Shown: positions 1 to 12,200, counted from the first letter of the stretch. The stretch is DNA of 64,000 nt from Hygrocybe punicea (GCA_963556145.1 OY744462.1:2046001-2110000), one strand, 5' to 3'. Notes: generated by a model not told the origin, from the letters alone. Numbers and translations are program-made.

Positions 1-832
1 AACAAATTCCTTTTTTCATGTACTCCTGTTGTTGTTCGTCTGTCAAACGTGTAAACATTTGTTGTTTCGGTTGCGTTCATCGGGTATCAACGTCCATCGG
101 TACAGATTCCGACTGAGGATGAGGTGTTGTTGTCTGAGGATGAGGGGTTGTTGTTGTGATGGGATTGTATCATGTTTTCATTGTTATGTTCATGGACCGT
201 ATCTGGTCCTGGTGACGACGCCATTGTTGGTCAAGTTTGACCGTTTGTTCTCACCATTCCTCGACAGTTGTCGGAATGGTCATACCAGTGTAGATCTGGT
301 CAATCAAGGGCTTGTTCATGTGTAATTCGATGAGTTGAATGAGATAACTCTCATTCAGGATTTCGCCAAGGCCAGCGATACGTCGGAGAGTATCAAACTT
401 GATCCAGAATTCATCGGCTGTCATTTTTCCTTGACGTAAGTCATTCAACTTCATCATTGCGTCTTTCTTCTGGTCCGGTTTCTCGAAATGTCATTTGAAT
501 TCTTTGATGAAGTCATCCATGGATCCGAAGTTGACAGGGTTATGCTGTAAGGCAATGTCGACGTACTCGTCTGCCCATTGGCCAGCAAGTCCTCCTTGCA
601 AATATGAAAGGACGAGGAGGATCTGTTTTTCTTCCGAGTCAAAAGCGGCTGCGTTGGCTCGGATGTAGATAAACGCTCCTCGGAAGAATGTCTTGAATCC
701 TTCTCTGTTTCCATCGTATTTAGCCAGCAGAGCAATATGGGATTTAGGAGGTGACGGGGCCACGGGTGATGTAGTGGTAGTGGTGATGGTATCTTGGGTT
801 TCATGGGTTTCTCCGGATGTTTCGCCTGACAT
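1..832 (-). pseudogene. Retrotransposon gag fragment (Ty3/gypsy-type), decayed
   Basis: Reading leftwards from an ATG at 832, one frame runs to the window edge and encodes a Retrotrans_gag-like capsid: an 'ALLAKYDGNREGFKTFF' start, a 'GLAGQWADEYV' core and a C-terminal half with 'QLIELHMNKPLIDQIY' and 'QQWRRHQDQIRSM'. The frame is broken by TGA at 491-493, 251-253, 170-172 and 77-79. Each stop sits where an Arg (CGA) would restore a normal gag reading, so the protein is dead by substitution, not by frameshift. The zinc knuckle and pol would lie beyond the left edge. The probable LTR lies upstream at about 1125-1651. Confidence 0.75.
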
Positions 833-1124
833 TCTTGTTCGTGGTTGGGTTTGATAATGAGAAGTAGTTGTTGGATTAGGAAATGATGACGCGGGGAAAG
901 GCGCGGATCAGAAGGTAGTCTGTGTTGCAACGAAATGGTCGAAGTCGTCGTCAGAGGAATCTGACGTTTCAGGTGCAAGGTGATATTCGTCGTCTCGGTC
1001 GGAGTCTGGGGTTCAATATCGTCGGGGTTCCAGGATGTCTTGGTTTGGTGTCGAGGGAGTAAAGAAGTTTAGTCTTATGTTATGGATCGCTGTTCTTATA
1101 GCGGGCTCTGGCAACACTAAACCA

Positions 1125-1651
1125 AACGAGGATGGATTTGAGATAAGAAGTGAGTACAGACAATTGTAAAGGAAGGGGAGAGAGGGATCTGGGTTTCTGG
1201 TAGCGGTCGGGGGAAGAGTAGCTAGACTAAACTTAAAGTTACTGACTACAAGTATTCGGGTTTATATACACTACAATGTCTTTAGGGTAGGCTTCTTCGT
1301 CATGCGTGGCTGTGAGGAGGACAAGCTCCGAGATGAACAGCGTCTTGGTTCACTTCGTGGTCTGCGCGTTTTGGGGTGCCATCGTGGAGGCCAACGGCTG
1401 CGTTGCAGGTCTGGTGTCAGCAGACAACTGATCCGGTGATTATGTTGTGCGGTATTGTTGAGTGCATGTATAAGCGTGTGTGATGGTGGCGTATCGGCGG
1501 TGATGGGACGATGAGGATAATTATATGGATTAGGATATTGCCGTCGATTGTCATCGATGATGTTCTGGACCCATGTTATGACATCATTGTTGGATGTTGC
1601 GTCAGAAGCGGGGTCGGAAGCGGGGGTTAGATCAGGGTGAAAAGTAACAAT
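1125..1651 (-). repeat. Probable 5' LTR of the gag-bearing element
   Basis: On the minus strand this stretch starts TGTTACTTTTCACC near 1651 and carries a TATATAAA box at about 1261-1268. It ends near a sequence resembling an initiator-Met primer-binding site (TGTTGCCAGAGC against the usual TGGTATCAGAGC, three mismatches) about 290 bp upstream of the gag ATG. No second LTR is present in the window, so both ends are inferred from position and motifs only. Confidence 0.35.
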
Positions 1652-2062
1652 GTGGGTCCAAGTTTTGAGTCATGGCACAGGTGACAAGCTATGGGAACAA
1701 GTCGTTGGGTACTGCAATGAAGTGATGTCGTGTGAACAATATACAATAGGGGTTGGTTCACTGTTTGGGAAGTCATATGGTCTGTGGTCGAAGTCTGACC
1801 GTGTGTGCTTCGGCAATGGTCGGATTGGAGGGAACAATGAAATGTTTTGTGATCAAGGATTGTTCAGGGCATGTGTGCAGGTGAGGAATGTCGTCGGATC
1901 GTCAGGGAGGATAACGGTAGGCACGGAATACAAAAGTGGAAACCATATATCCAGGAATGGCAATTGTCAATTATGTGTCAGTATACTGTCGAGGTGGATG
2001 TCAATTTCATCAATGAAGGATGGTTGCCTTTTCCAGAGGCAAATCATGACGATGTAGAAACT
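1652..2062. other. No gene seen between LTR and tandem repeat
   Basis: The only long open frames here are weak in composition and resemble no family I recognise. Probably repeat-derived. Confidence 0.4.
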
Positions 2063-2339
2063 GATCAGGAAGGTGATGGCTATGGCACCAATGATCATCA
2101 CGGTTATGAACTGTTTGGTGCGGATAGCCATTGTGCGTCGGTTTGGGAAGACAGTATGTTGTACTGCGAAGACAATGAAAGTGATGTCCATTGGCAAGGC
2201 AACTATTCGGATACAGCAAGGTAATGTGGGGATGTGTCCATGGATCAGGAAGGTGATCACTATGGCACCAATGATCATCACGGTTATGAACTGTTTGGTG
2301 AGGATAGCCATTGTGCGTCGGTTTGGGAAGACAGTATGT
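2063..2339. repeat. Two-copy direct repeat, period exactly 180 bp
   Basis: Bases 2063-2159 recur at 2243-2339 with three mismatches over 97 positions. The core is atggcaccaatgatcatcac plus the following 60 bases. Because 180 is a multiple of three, a minus-strand frame (2311 to 1967) stays open through both copies and encodes the hydrophobic stretch TKQFITVMIIGAIxITFLI twice. Whether that frame is ever translated is unknown. No flanking duplication was found. Confidence 0.8.
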
Positions 2340-2548
2340 CGGTCTGGATTGTTCTAGAAGAAGAAAGGATAAAAAGGGAACAAGAACAAGAATAAACAAC
2401 AATGTCCAAAAGAAGATAAAAGGCAAAGGGGAACAAAAAAGGAAGGTGTGGTAAAGCGGAATCGTCATGGTGGGCAATGGAGTTGGAATCGGAGTTGCGG
2501 AGTTGTAAAAAGTAACATTCTTTCAATACTATCCACAAAAGAAGTTCA

Positions 2549-3262
2549 TTGATTGCCCTTAGTCCAAATTTAGCTGTCACATTGACATCATTACTAACAT
2601 CCAGATCTGCAGTGTCGTCCACTGTATTCCCCTCCCCCCTGGTGTCCTCTCTCCCTGGGTCTTCCTGCACCGTATCCTCCTTAAAACCTTCCTCAGGGTC
2701 TGCCCCTGCAGCATCTTCTCACAAACTGAACAAGGTCCCTATTGTTGGTGGTGTTGTTGGCAGACTTACCCTCATCCTGCTCTCCCTTGCTCTTATACTC
2801 GTCTTTCTATGGAAATGTAGGCAATCTCGCTCTAATGCAGCATGCCGTGTTCCAGTCATGCCATTTCCCGGTGCATTCATTTATGTCTCTTTCTATGTGC
2901 TTGTGTTTCATTCTATCTCAGATCAAGCCAGGCACTTGCTACACACAAGCTCCATTGACAATGTACATCATGAAAATGATCCCATGTTGGGCATTGGTCC
3001 AATGGCTACTCTGGTCACACAATTGCCACACCCTCCTGACATTGTCAAAATTCTACGCCCAGTTACCACTACACTTCTGGTACTCCCAAAACCAGAGCAT
3101 GCCACATCATCATCCCACCCCCTGGAACTGACCATAGCTGAACCCCAGAATGCAGGATCTGATCTAGCTTCAGCTCTGGATGTTGCATCACGATTGACCG
3201 CTGGAGTGGGCAGGGGGTGCCCACTCAGGGTGTCATGGGTGCATCATGGTGGGATAAGCTGA
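2549..3262 (+). CDS. Hypothetical fragment with one transmembrane segment
   Basis: An open frame of 237 codons starts with a Ser/Thr-rich stretch. At residues about 64-92 follows a single hydrophobic segment (VPIVGGVVGRLTLILLSLAL then ILVFLW) ending in basic residues. That layout is common in Agaricomycete single-pass membrane proteins ('GGVVGG' before the membrane helix). The part after about residue 95 has no recognisable domain and may be a read-through intron or junk. No clear promoter or intron pattern supports a whole gene; a decayed 3' remnant is as likely. Confidence 0.3.
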   Translation: MIALSPNLAVTLTSLLTSRSAVSSTVFPSPLVSSLPGSSCTVSSLKPSSGSAPAASSHKLNKVPIVGGVVGRLTLILLSLALILVFLWKCRQSRSNAACRVPVMPFPGAFIYVSFYVLVFHSISDQARHLLHTSSIDNVHHENDPMLGIGPMATLVTQLPHPPDIVKILRPVTTTLLVLPKPEHATSSSHPLELTIAEPQNAGSDLASALDVASRLTAGVGRGCPLRVSWVHHGGIS

Positions 3263-3865
3263 GTGTCTACTACAGGAATCTCTACTAGATAGTCCTACGA
3301 ACCGTAGGATCCTATCACGTGACCCTGATTGCCTCTGTGAACGCTTCCGACAATCAGGCACCAGACATATCACAACCGGACGTCCAAGTATCGATGCCAT
3401 GACCTCAATTATCAGCAAATGAGGTACCATATCTAGAGACGCTCCTGGGTAGTCTCTCTCGCGCGCGGTTGGAGCCGATTGAGAGGCATGCAATTGTTGC
3501 CACGCCAGCTGGGTTGAGATCAATACATTCGCCGAGGAATACAATGACTCCACCACCATATTCAGCGTGATGGTGTTGGACTGTCGGTGCGAATCTTCCA
3601 GCACATGTCCTTTTCTTTCCGGAGATGTTGCTGCTACTCTTTTCTGTGATGTGATGTGCGTGTAGTCCCAATGCTTTTGCATTTCTGACGACAATGATCC
3701 CTGCGTAGCATGTGTTCATCGAATCACGGTGAAATATTCACGCCAAACCTCGAGTTCAACTGTAGTACGACGTGGTTCATTGTTCTTGAGGATGTATTAG
3801 CACGCATAAAACATACTCGTGCAGATCCCTAAACCATTTTAGCCGGTTCGCCTGATGCGATAAGA
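3263..3865. other. No supported gene
   Basis: Short frames on the minus strand (3233-3719) show no domain that I recognise. The stretch lies between the hypothetical fragment and the left inverted repeat of the helicase unit. Confidence 0.4.
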
Positions 3866-4076
3866 GTCAAGACTAGTCTCACAAGCCGACTATGAGGTCG
3901 GACGGAGATGTCCGGGTCGGAGTGTCAAATTTACTTGCAGTGCTCCTCCCTCGATAGTCTGGTGTATTTCGATACAGTGGGTGTAGATAAGACTTATGTA
4001 ATGAGATAACTAGCGCACAAGTCCTCCATACTGCCCCCACCCCGAGTCCTTTTTTGTCCCTTCCGCCCCTCCGATC

Positions 4077-6337
4077 ATGAATTCCGAGGGTGGGACACCT
4101 TCTATCCTTCAGACGGAACGGTCTGCTGCCTTTCTTGCTCGAAAATACGATTCGGAAGCGACGCGAAACGCCATTGTCAACAAATTCACACAAGCTTGCC
4201 CCGGAAAAAATCCCCATGAATGGCAGATAGACGTAACGGAGGCAATATTACTCGGACTCGACTGTATTGTGATCGCAGGAACAGGCGCTGGCAAAACGAT
4301 GCCATTCGTCATGCCCCTACTTCTGGACGAGACCAAAACCAAAAAGGTCTTGATTATATCTCCTTTAAATGAGCTGGAGGTGGAACAAGTAAGTTGAATC
4401 CTCCCCAGTGTGTTAGCTTGTAACAATCATACCCAGGCTCAAAAATTCCGGGAAATGGGCCTTACTGCAACGGCTGTCAATGCTGACAATTATAATATTC
4501 AACTTCACAAGGTATGTGCCGATCTGGTGTTCCTTTTCTAGTGTTGACCCTCAACCTTCAGGACATCCAGAACCACCAGTTTCAAGTTCTTATCACGTCT
4601 CCGGAGATGTGTCTCGAACACCCAAAATTCTCTCCACTCTTTCGATCGCCCGATTTCACAAAGGACTTCCTCAGCTCAGTCTTTGACGAATCTCATTGTA
4701 TTTCCCACTGGGGCGACAAGTTCCGCAAGAAATTCTCCGAGCTTGGCAAGCTACGATCACTTTTCCCGGCCTCAGTGCCTTTCCTGGCCGCGTCGGCAAC
4801 TTTACCCCCTCACGTTCTCTCCGATATTCAATACACTCTCAATTTCAACACGAAACGCACAGTCTTCATCAACTTGGGCAACAACCGGCCCAACATCACA
4901 CCCATTGTTTGTCGGATGCGTGGCGCTGCAACCGACCTTGATGCTCTCAAGTTCACAGTTGACGAACCGCTTGCTGGCGCTCCTTTCATCCGCACAATTA
5001 TCTTCGTCAATACTCGTGAACTTGCCCACAAGACTTCAAAGTATCTGAAAAGTCTGTTACCTCCTGAGCTTACAACGATGGTTGATTTTATGCATGCTGG
5101 ACATTCAAATCGTGCAAAACGCAAGGTGATGGGGGACTTTAGAGAGGGACGATCATCTATCCTATGCACAACTGAGGCTGCCGGCATGGTATGTGTTGTG
5201 CTTGACGTCTTAATATCACTGACATCATCTTCGTAGGGTATGGATATACCAGACGTTGCCCGTGTTGTAGGATTTATGGTCCCGTCATCGCTCTCAGTAT
5301 GGGTCCAGCGTTATGGCCGAGTTGGACGAGACGGCAATCCAGGACAGGCAATTCTACTAGTCGAGCCATCGGTCTGCCAACTTCGTAAAGAACATAGAAA
5401 GCAGAGTGACACCGGGCAGGATGAAGAAGATGCGGAGGACCAAGAAGGATCTGCAGACACAAATGCCTATAGCGTTGATGCCCGGTATATCAAGAAGGTC
5501 GAAGGCGGCATGCGTAAATGGATTGAGGTCCCGGTTGCCGATGGGTGTCGCCGCGCTGTTGAGAAGGAGTATTTTGGAAATCCCGAGGGCGGCAGGCCAC
5601 TGACTGTGCCATGTTGCGATCAATGCGTTCTTCAAAAGGCCCAAGAGAACCTGGATGGGCTATCTCCTCAAGAACAAGCAATCCACATCCTCATCTGCCG
5701 GATAGACTCGAGAACTGCGCCTCTAGCCCAATCAATTCAAGATGAGGATATACAGATGGCTGGAGACGCATCTGATGATGAAGAACAACCCTCTGTGCCT
5801 CAGCCTACGCAACTGGCCACTAAACGGTGAGGCCGCTTAGGTCCCCGCCGTGCCAAACAGCTAGAACACTGCCGTGACGTGCTCACCCAATGGCGGGACG
5901 AAATCTAGGTTCGGGACTTCCACGACTGTACCTTTGACGTGGAAAGCATCATGCCTGACGCCATTCTAACCAAGCTTGCAAGTCGAGCCCGCCTCAAAAC
6001 GTTAGCCGATATCAAAGAGGAACTTGCAGAGTGGATTTGGTTGGATGAATACGCTGATGACGTCCTTCAGGTACTAGCTCCCATTGATGTGGCATGGAAT
6101 GAAGAGAACGAGAGGCAGAAAGCAGAGAGGAAGGCGAAGAAGGCGAGGCTCACTGAAGAAAACCAGCATAAGCGATATGAGGAATGACTTACACGATCTC
6201 GAGCAGCAACGGCGGAGCGGAGAGTCCTAGCAGCACGGCTTCTTAATGCTGTCCCCTCTGGGTTGCTGATGCCAGCTCCTTGTTACTTTCCATATAATCC
6301 ATACCCTCAGTACTCTCAAGAATATTGTCCGGCTTAG
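4077..6337 (+). pseudogene. RecQ-like DEAD/DEAH helicase, broken by stops in its C-terminus
   Basis: Four exons join in phase across introns 4389-4436, 4512-4561 and 5189-5236. Helicase motifs appear in order: Walker A GTGAGKT (residue ~64), DESHCISHWG (motif II), SATLPP (III), IIFVNTRE (IV), TTEAAGMGMDIPDV (V) and QRYGRVGRDG (VI, RecQ-type). This would be an ATP-dependent 3'-5' DNA helicase. After motif VI a Cys pair (CCDQC) and a charged tail follow. The frame is stopped by TGA at 5828-5830, yet the same frame continues as sensible protein to TAG at 6335-6337, with further stops at 5906-5908 (TAG) and 6185-6187 (TGA). Three stops in one continuous frame mean a recent pseudogene, unless the truncated form ending at 5830 is functional: all helicase motifs lie before it. 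The gene sits inside the long inverted repeats. Confidence 0.85.
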
Positions 6338-6375
6338 AAAATGTTGTTATATTTTGTACACAACATTCGATACCT

Positions 6376-7059
6376 TCAATACACAGTCCAATCCTCTTCA
6401 GTTGACCATTCCATTACTCGGTTCGAACTCCAGTTGTTGATTACTTTGCAAAGTCTTGTTGCGACAGAACCCAGTCCTTCTATATCCAAGAACTTCTCTT
6501 TTTCGTCAACCTTTCGTCCGGATTTGTAGACGTGCACGTCGGAGGCATTGTAGGATTCTTGTAAGCGCCGTATATCTTGTTCCTTGTCCGGTGATGAATG
6601 TGATTTACCACGATGGAAGTGGTTAATTTCATCCTCGATGTGATCTTTGACTTTGCGTTGACAGGGTATTGAAGCTGAGATTTTGCCGATGTACTCCCAC
6701 GCAGCATAGGGACCCGAAGATGAAAATGTGTACTATGATATTGAATAAGTACACAGAAGAAGAACAACGATAACGTATACCTTGATATCTCTAACATTGT
6801 GTTCTTGCAGAAGGTCAATGGCCTTGGGATTCTTGATCAAATCCTCATCATTCCAGCTGAGAGCGAAGAGAAACAATGGTAGATTCAAGGACTGAGCTTC
6901 CATGCATTCCAGAACCGCAAGGACACGCTGGGAGATGTCAAGAGACCCATCCGATTTATTTTGATAGTACTTCGTTTGGCGCCGATGCGGATCAGGGATC
7001 GACTCGCTTCGGGGCCTTCGAATCCCTTCCGGGGGAGCGGAACCTTCCTGATTAGACAT
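6376..7059 (-). CDS. Small two-exon protein of an Agaricomycete orphan family
   Basis: Exon 1 is 7059-6781 and exon 2 is 6732-6376, with a 48-nt GT-AG intron (6733-6780) in phase 0. The joined frame gives 211 residues without a stop. The N-terminal part has 'RVLAVLECMEAQSLNLPLFL', typical of a family of unknown function expanded in mushroom genomes. The second half is charged (VYKSGRKVDEKEKFLD) and ends WSTEEDWTVY. No catalytic motif or membrane segment is seen. It converges on the helicase pseudogene 38 bp away, and both lie within the same inverted repeats, so it may be that unit's second gene. Function unknown. Confidence 0.6.
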
Positions 7060-7400
7060 TGATGGGTCGGTTTTGGGGTTGCGAGAGCTTGTCAGCCAGG
7101 CATGAAACCAAAACGAAGGGGGGACGAGGAGGTAGGATAACAGTTATATCTTCCCGGTCATGACTTAGCATAATCTATAATTTACTTATCTACACCCGCT
7201 GTGACGTACTACACCAGACATTCTAAGTCGCGACGTGTCAAAATATTTGACACTCCGATCGGTTACTTCCGTGCTTAGAAATGAATGTCTGGGTACGAGA
7301 CTAAGTCAAGACGTCAAGGTTCCGAAGTCAGCTCCATATTTCGCGCAGCAACTTTATTTGCCGAAATGTCGCGTAGCGACTTTTATTATACCTCCAGAAC

Positions 7401-8957
7401 ATGTTCGACAACGAGGGTTCCAACTTGATTTTCCCAACTGGGCTTCTTCAATTGCCTACCGAACTTCTGCTGCTGATCCTGGCGGATGTTGACGAGGATG
7501 ATTTGTATTCACTCTCTCTGTTATCTCGCCGTCTTCACCATGTCGCTCTCCCAATCCTTCTTTTACGCCAAGGCATTTCAGATCCCACAAACCTCTCGTC
7601 GGGGACGCTATCACTTTATGAACATAAATTCGATGCCCTAGCTGCCCTCCGAATGTCGCTTTTCGTCACATCGATCAAGCATTTGTCATGCAAGTTCAAC
7701 GATCCGGGCTATCGTGAACAAGAAATCCGAGTCAGTAACGTGATGCGCCTGGTGTCGAGGCTGTCTCGTATCGAGGAGGTTACGGTTGACCTTGGCCAGC
7801 TGTACTGGTACGCGACGAATGACAAAGGATTGGGGCTTCGTGGCCTTTTGGAAGCGTTTGCAAACGTATGCGTCAGCTTAACAGTGCAAAGTGACTTACG
7901 CTTTACGAAGCGATTCTATCGGCCCCCCCCGCCGTCGGGCGACCGGACAATACCAGCTGTGATCGCTCCCCATCTCATGGGCAGAGTCGGAGCCCTGGTG
8001 GGGAGATCGCGTCGGTATATTACCGAAAATTTGTCCACAAACGCTTTCCAGCGCCCGATGATTGAAATACTCACCATAAACACTATGATGCTCTTCGAAC
8101 TCCCCATCCTATATGAGTGGACCATGACGACTCTCAACACATCTCGCTTAGTCTCCCTAACCATTCGTATCGCGGAACGGCTCCAAAATAATCACGACGT
8201 CGACGCCATGCCACGGTGCCATGCTACATATGACACCATATTCTGGTACCTTTTCATCCCGACATTGCGGGAATTTTCCGTACATTGCAGGACCTCTTTT
8301 GAGGGTCTCTCGCATTTTCTTTCCCGTCATCGAAATATCACCAATCTGACCATTGGAAGTGAAGTAGATAACCCCAACACCTCGCGCCGCTTACCACAAT
8401 CCTTCCTTTCACAATTAATCGCCCTTCACGCAACCCCGGAACACATCGTCTATCTCTTGACGCCTTCACATGCGTTGCCGAACCTCCGCTTTATCTCTGT
8501 TCTGTCATACGTTCCCCTTGGACCCTATCTCGAACTTACCGGTATCGACCATGCTCTTTCATCCGTCGCACATCGCTTTCGGGACGCCGTTATTTCCCTT
8601 AGACTTCTGGTCGTCTCCGACCTCGTTCACCCTGCATACCTAGACGAAATTCCTGACTCACAGCCAGGTGGTGGATCTGGTCTTTGGCTGCATCGGGTGA
8701 CCAGCCTCAGGCTGGAGCTAGCCGCGGCGTTGCCTGTTACATTTGGTGGCGATGCTTTGCACTTCTTTCCGGACTGGTTGGCGGCGTTTCCACCTATTGA
8801 GCATGTATCGCTTGCTGGCGCTTGGTTTGCGTCAACGGAGCGCCGTGCAAAAGTTTTGTTGATTCGACTGATGTGTAGAACCTGCCCTAGAATACAGAAA
8901 GTGGCACTAAACGACGAGGAACACACCGTCGCTGCTTGGCTCGCTGATGGTGGTTGA
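7401..8957 (+). CDS. F-box domain protein
   Basis: A single uninterrupted frame of 518 residues. Residues about 13-45 (LQLPTELLLLILADVDEDDL and onward to RRLHHVALPILL) form an F-box, the motif that binds Skp1 in SCF ubiquitin ligases. The remainder is a long leucine-rich body without sharp repeats, as in the many basidiomycete F-box proteins whose substrates are unknown. The start is the first ATG of the frame, 91 bp after the right inverted repeat of the helicase unit; no intron is needed. A substrate-recognition role in protein turnover is inferred from the family. Confidence 0.8.
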   Translation: MFDNEGSNLIFPTGLLQLPTELLLLILADVDEDDLYSLSLLSRRLHHVALPILLLRQGISDPTNLSSGTLSLYEHKFDALAALRMSLFVTSIKHLSCKFNDPGYREQEIRVSNVMRLVSRLSRIEEVTVDLGQLYWYATNDKGLGLRGLLEAFANVCVSLTVQSDLRFTKRFYRPPPPSGDRTIPAVIAPHLMGRVGALVGRSRRYITENLSTNAFQRPMIEILTINTMMLFELPILYEWTMTTLNTSRLVSLTIRIAERLQNNHDVDAMPRCHATYDTIFWYLFIPTLREFSVHCRTSFEGLSHFLSRHRNITNLTIGSEVDNPNTSRRLPQSFLSQLIALHATPEHIVYLLTPSHALPNLRFISVLSYVPLGPYLELTGIDHALSSVAHRFRDAVISLRLLVVSDLVHPAYLDEIPDSQPGGGSGLWLHRVTSLRLELAAALPVTFGGDALHFFPDWLAAFPPIEHVSLAGAWFASTERRAKVLLIRLMCRTCPRIQKVALNDEEHTVAAWLADGG

Positions 8958-9252
8958 GATGTTTGTGTCTCGCCCGCGATATCCGCCATGATGCTGATGG
9001 TTAATAACCTCAAGTAAATCTCACCATTCTTTCACCACAACCATGACAACTAATGATAGATAATTGTGGTCCGCAGAACTTGTTCGGACTTTATTCTTTA
9101 CCAGTATCTCAGAGTATAAATTTCCACTCATGCCACGTACTATGGTAACTACTTATATATAGCTCAACGAATCCTCCTTGATATCTGACGATCGATATGA
9201 TTCTGATTCCGTTCAAAATACTACCTGGGAAACTGGTTTCCAGAGTATAATT

Positions 9253-12200
9253 TTACCGCCTCCGACTGGCATACCGTTCCCTGTCTCTCTCCCTCGAAAG
9301 TGAAGCCTTTCTGCCATCCCGTGGACCGCCCCTTCCATGTCCTAGTTCCCTGTCTCTTTCTCTTGAGAGTGAAACCTTTCTGCCATTCCGCGGGCCGTCC
9401 CTTCCGTACCCTGGTTCCCTCTCTCTTTCTCTGGAGCGTGAATCTCTTCTTCTACCATCCCGTGGATCGTTCTTTTCTCTACCGTATCTACTACGGTCCG
9501 GAGGACCACTGTAAGGACTACGATCTCTCCCATGTGGTGGAGACCGAGATCGACGTCTATCCCTTCGGGGGAGGAAAGAACGAGAACGAGAACGAGACCG
9601 AGGCCTAGACCGAGATGAGGACGGGGACCGAGACCGAGACCGAGATCGAGATCGAGATGGGCGCCGATCCGCATACCTTGAGCGAGGAGGAGGGGAGCGG
9701 TCTCTCCGACGCTCACGTATATCTGGGGATCTCTTTCGGCCATTTCCGCCGGCATGCATATGAGGGGGTGAATCCCTTCGACGAACATCCCTGTCTCCAT
9801 CACCCTTGGCCTCCCCAATGTCGCGGTACCGGGAGGGTGCTTTGGGTGGAGCTGGGGGTGGGGAAGGAGAAAGATACCTACCGCGGGTTGGAGGGGATCT
9901 TGACTTCCCACCTCCATGCCGCGGTGGGGGTGGGGACGGAGAAAGATACCTGCTCCGGGGTGGTGGAGAGCTTGACTTCTCACGATCTCGCCGCAATGGG
10001 GGTGAAGGCGGAGAAGGATACCTGCCACGAGGGGGTGGTGATCTTGACTTCTCACGTCCACGCCGTGGTGGGGGTGGGGACGGAGAAGGATACCTGTCGC
10101 GGGGTGGTGGGGATCTTGATTTCTCACGCCCACGTCGTAGTGGGGGCGAGGGACTACGACGGCTACGGTGATGCCTGTCCCTGGAGTCCTTTGTGTACTC
10201 GCTTTCTGTATCTGAGTCGGAGTCAGAGGATGACGATGAATCAGAAGACGAATCGGAGGATGACGATGATGCCTCCAACATCGCTCGCCTTTGTTCCATG
10301 ATGAGTCTGGGTGCGTTCTAGTGAATGACCAAATCAAATTAATGCTTCTTCAAGATGACGACGTATTGAGAAATTAATCACAAACCTTCAGATACTCTCT
10401 CATCTCCTCCGTAATGACGCCCATGCCGATGCTGGTGAAGTAATTGATGGCGAACCGGGTATTCTTAGGGACGTCCATGGGGAACATTGAACTACAACTC
10501 CGCTTCACCTCTTCATCTTTGAATCTTTCTGCAAGGGCCTTCAGTCCCATGGACTCCATCATCTCATTCATTAAGATCTTGATGAAAATGCGACTACTGG
10601 ATGTTGTGTCGTCCTCGTTTATCTTCACGCATTCAAACACGGTCCAGGAAATAGAATCGGTGGCTACGAGGTGTCCGAAGAATCGTGAAATGTTGCGTAG
10701 ACGGTTTGTCTCGTAGCGATGAATAGTAGAATAGTAGTTTCCAAATGCTGCTTCAAAGGAGTCCGTCCATACGCGGTTGAGTTTGCAGAATCGTTCACCA
10801 ACAAGTCCATAGAAATTTGAGTATGAGCGTTCTTGAGAACAGCATTCAATGATCATGTTGACCAGTTCAATCTATAGCGAAGGCGAATCAAAAATGATAT
10901 TTGATAAGAGAGACGAAGGGAATGACATACCTCTTGTCCTTCCTGGAGCTGAACCTTCAATAGCTTGTGAACAGCTTCCTCGTAGTTGAGAGCGTTCATG
11001 ATGGTTAAATAAATGATACGGCGCAAGTTGACAAGGTTCGTTTCCGTGCGGTCCAGAATTCCCTCATCTGTCTCCACGACTACAGAAACGTCAGTTGAAT
11101 CACTTTATTCCAGATTATAAATGCCGACCTTCTTCCTCTTCGTCGTCGTCGTCCTCCTCTGAACCCGATTCCTCGTCAGAACCCTCGCCCAATATTTCAG
11201 CTTTAATGGCCTTATATTTTTCTTCGTTATCCAGGAAATTAGGGTCAAACTTGAAGATATCTGACGATGAATCAGGGAATGAGCAGAGGGACACATGAAT
11301 GACAACAGAAAAACATACTTATCCCTTCTTGCACCTGAAGGTCTTCCTCGATTTGAATTTCGTGAGTGATCTGCTCCTCCTCCTCGACCAGATCCAAACC
11401 TTCTGGCAGAATCGGGTTATCTTTATACTTATCCTTGCGCACCTGCATCAGCACTTCAATCATGTACTGAACACGTTGGCTGATGCTGCCCTCGTTCAAG
11501 ACAGCGCGGAAGCGCTCAAATACGGTAGCGTTGGCTTTGGGGGAGTTTTCTGTGAGAAAGGCGCCGACTTCACGCATGAAGCCGACCGCAATCTCAATGG
11601 AGTCATCAGTGGGGCGTTCGAGAAGAAGGACAAGAATTTGAAGGGCAATGATTTCATGGGCAACGGCTTGGTTAACCAGGTGGGCAATAAATGTTGTAGT
11701 GGAATTACAAACAATCTGAGAATGGCCAGAGTTGAGTCAAGACTGAATAACTCAAACGAAGTGAGACGAACTTTGTTATTGCGCTTAAATGCGCGTCTGA
11801 ATTGACTGACCAGACGAATAAGTAGAAGTTCGCCCACTTGTGGCAGTTTGGTGTTTATGATCGCAACGAGAGCCGAAAAGACAGGAGTGAATGGCAAACT
11901 TGAAGCCTGGGCTTTCATGATGCTTCTCGCAAATAGACCTCTTCCTCGAATTAGATTCTCCGAAAAGAGTTCCGGGACAATTTGTTTGATGTTGGTAATA
12001 TTGACCCGATTGACAATACCAGTGATTGATTTCCGCAAGGCGTCCCAAGAGAGTCTCTGGTACTCTTGGCTGGCTTTGTCGCTCGATGCCGCCTGCTGCA
12101 ATGCACGCAAGCGAGCAGGCGGCATGTACACGCCGCCAGAGCGAGAGTTGATCAGCTTGGCAAATTCGGCCTGTGCATCGGACTTTTTCTCCGGCGGCTT

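Larger units (their letters stand above)
3866..7309. mobile_element. Candidate helicase-bearing unit with long inverted repeats
   Basis: About 130 bp at 3866-3996 are repeated, inverted and imperfect, at about 7185-7309. The clearest blocks are tcggagtgtcaaat (left, about 3917-3930; its inverse on the right at about 7246-7259) and gggtgtagataag (left, about 3979-3991; inverse at about 7186-7198). The two arms enclose exactly two convergent genes: the RecQ-like helicase (plus) and a small two-exon gene (minus). No target-site duplication could be read, so outer limits are approximate. The repeats are seen directly; mobility is inference. Confidence 0.55.

Noticed and set aside
3885..4217. Minus-strand frame opposite the helicase start
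   Set aside because: Overlaps the helicase first exon and the inverted repeat; no domain.
9615..10301. Plus-strand open frames opposite the CWC22 RS domain
   Set aside because: They arise from the Arg/Ser codon pattern of the true gene; no domain, and they overlap an exon with strong family support.
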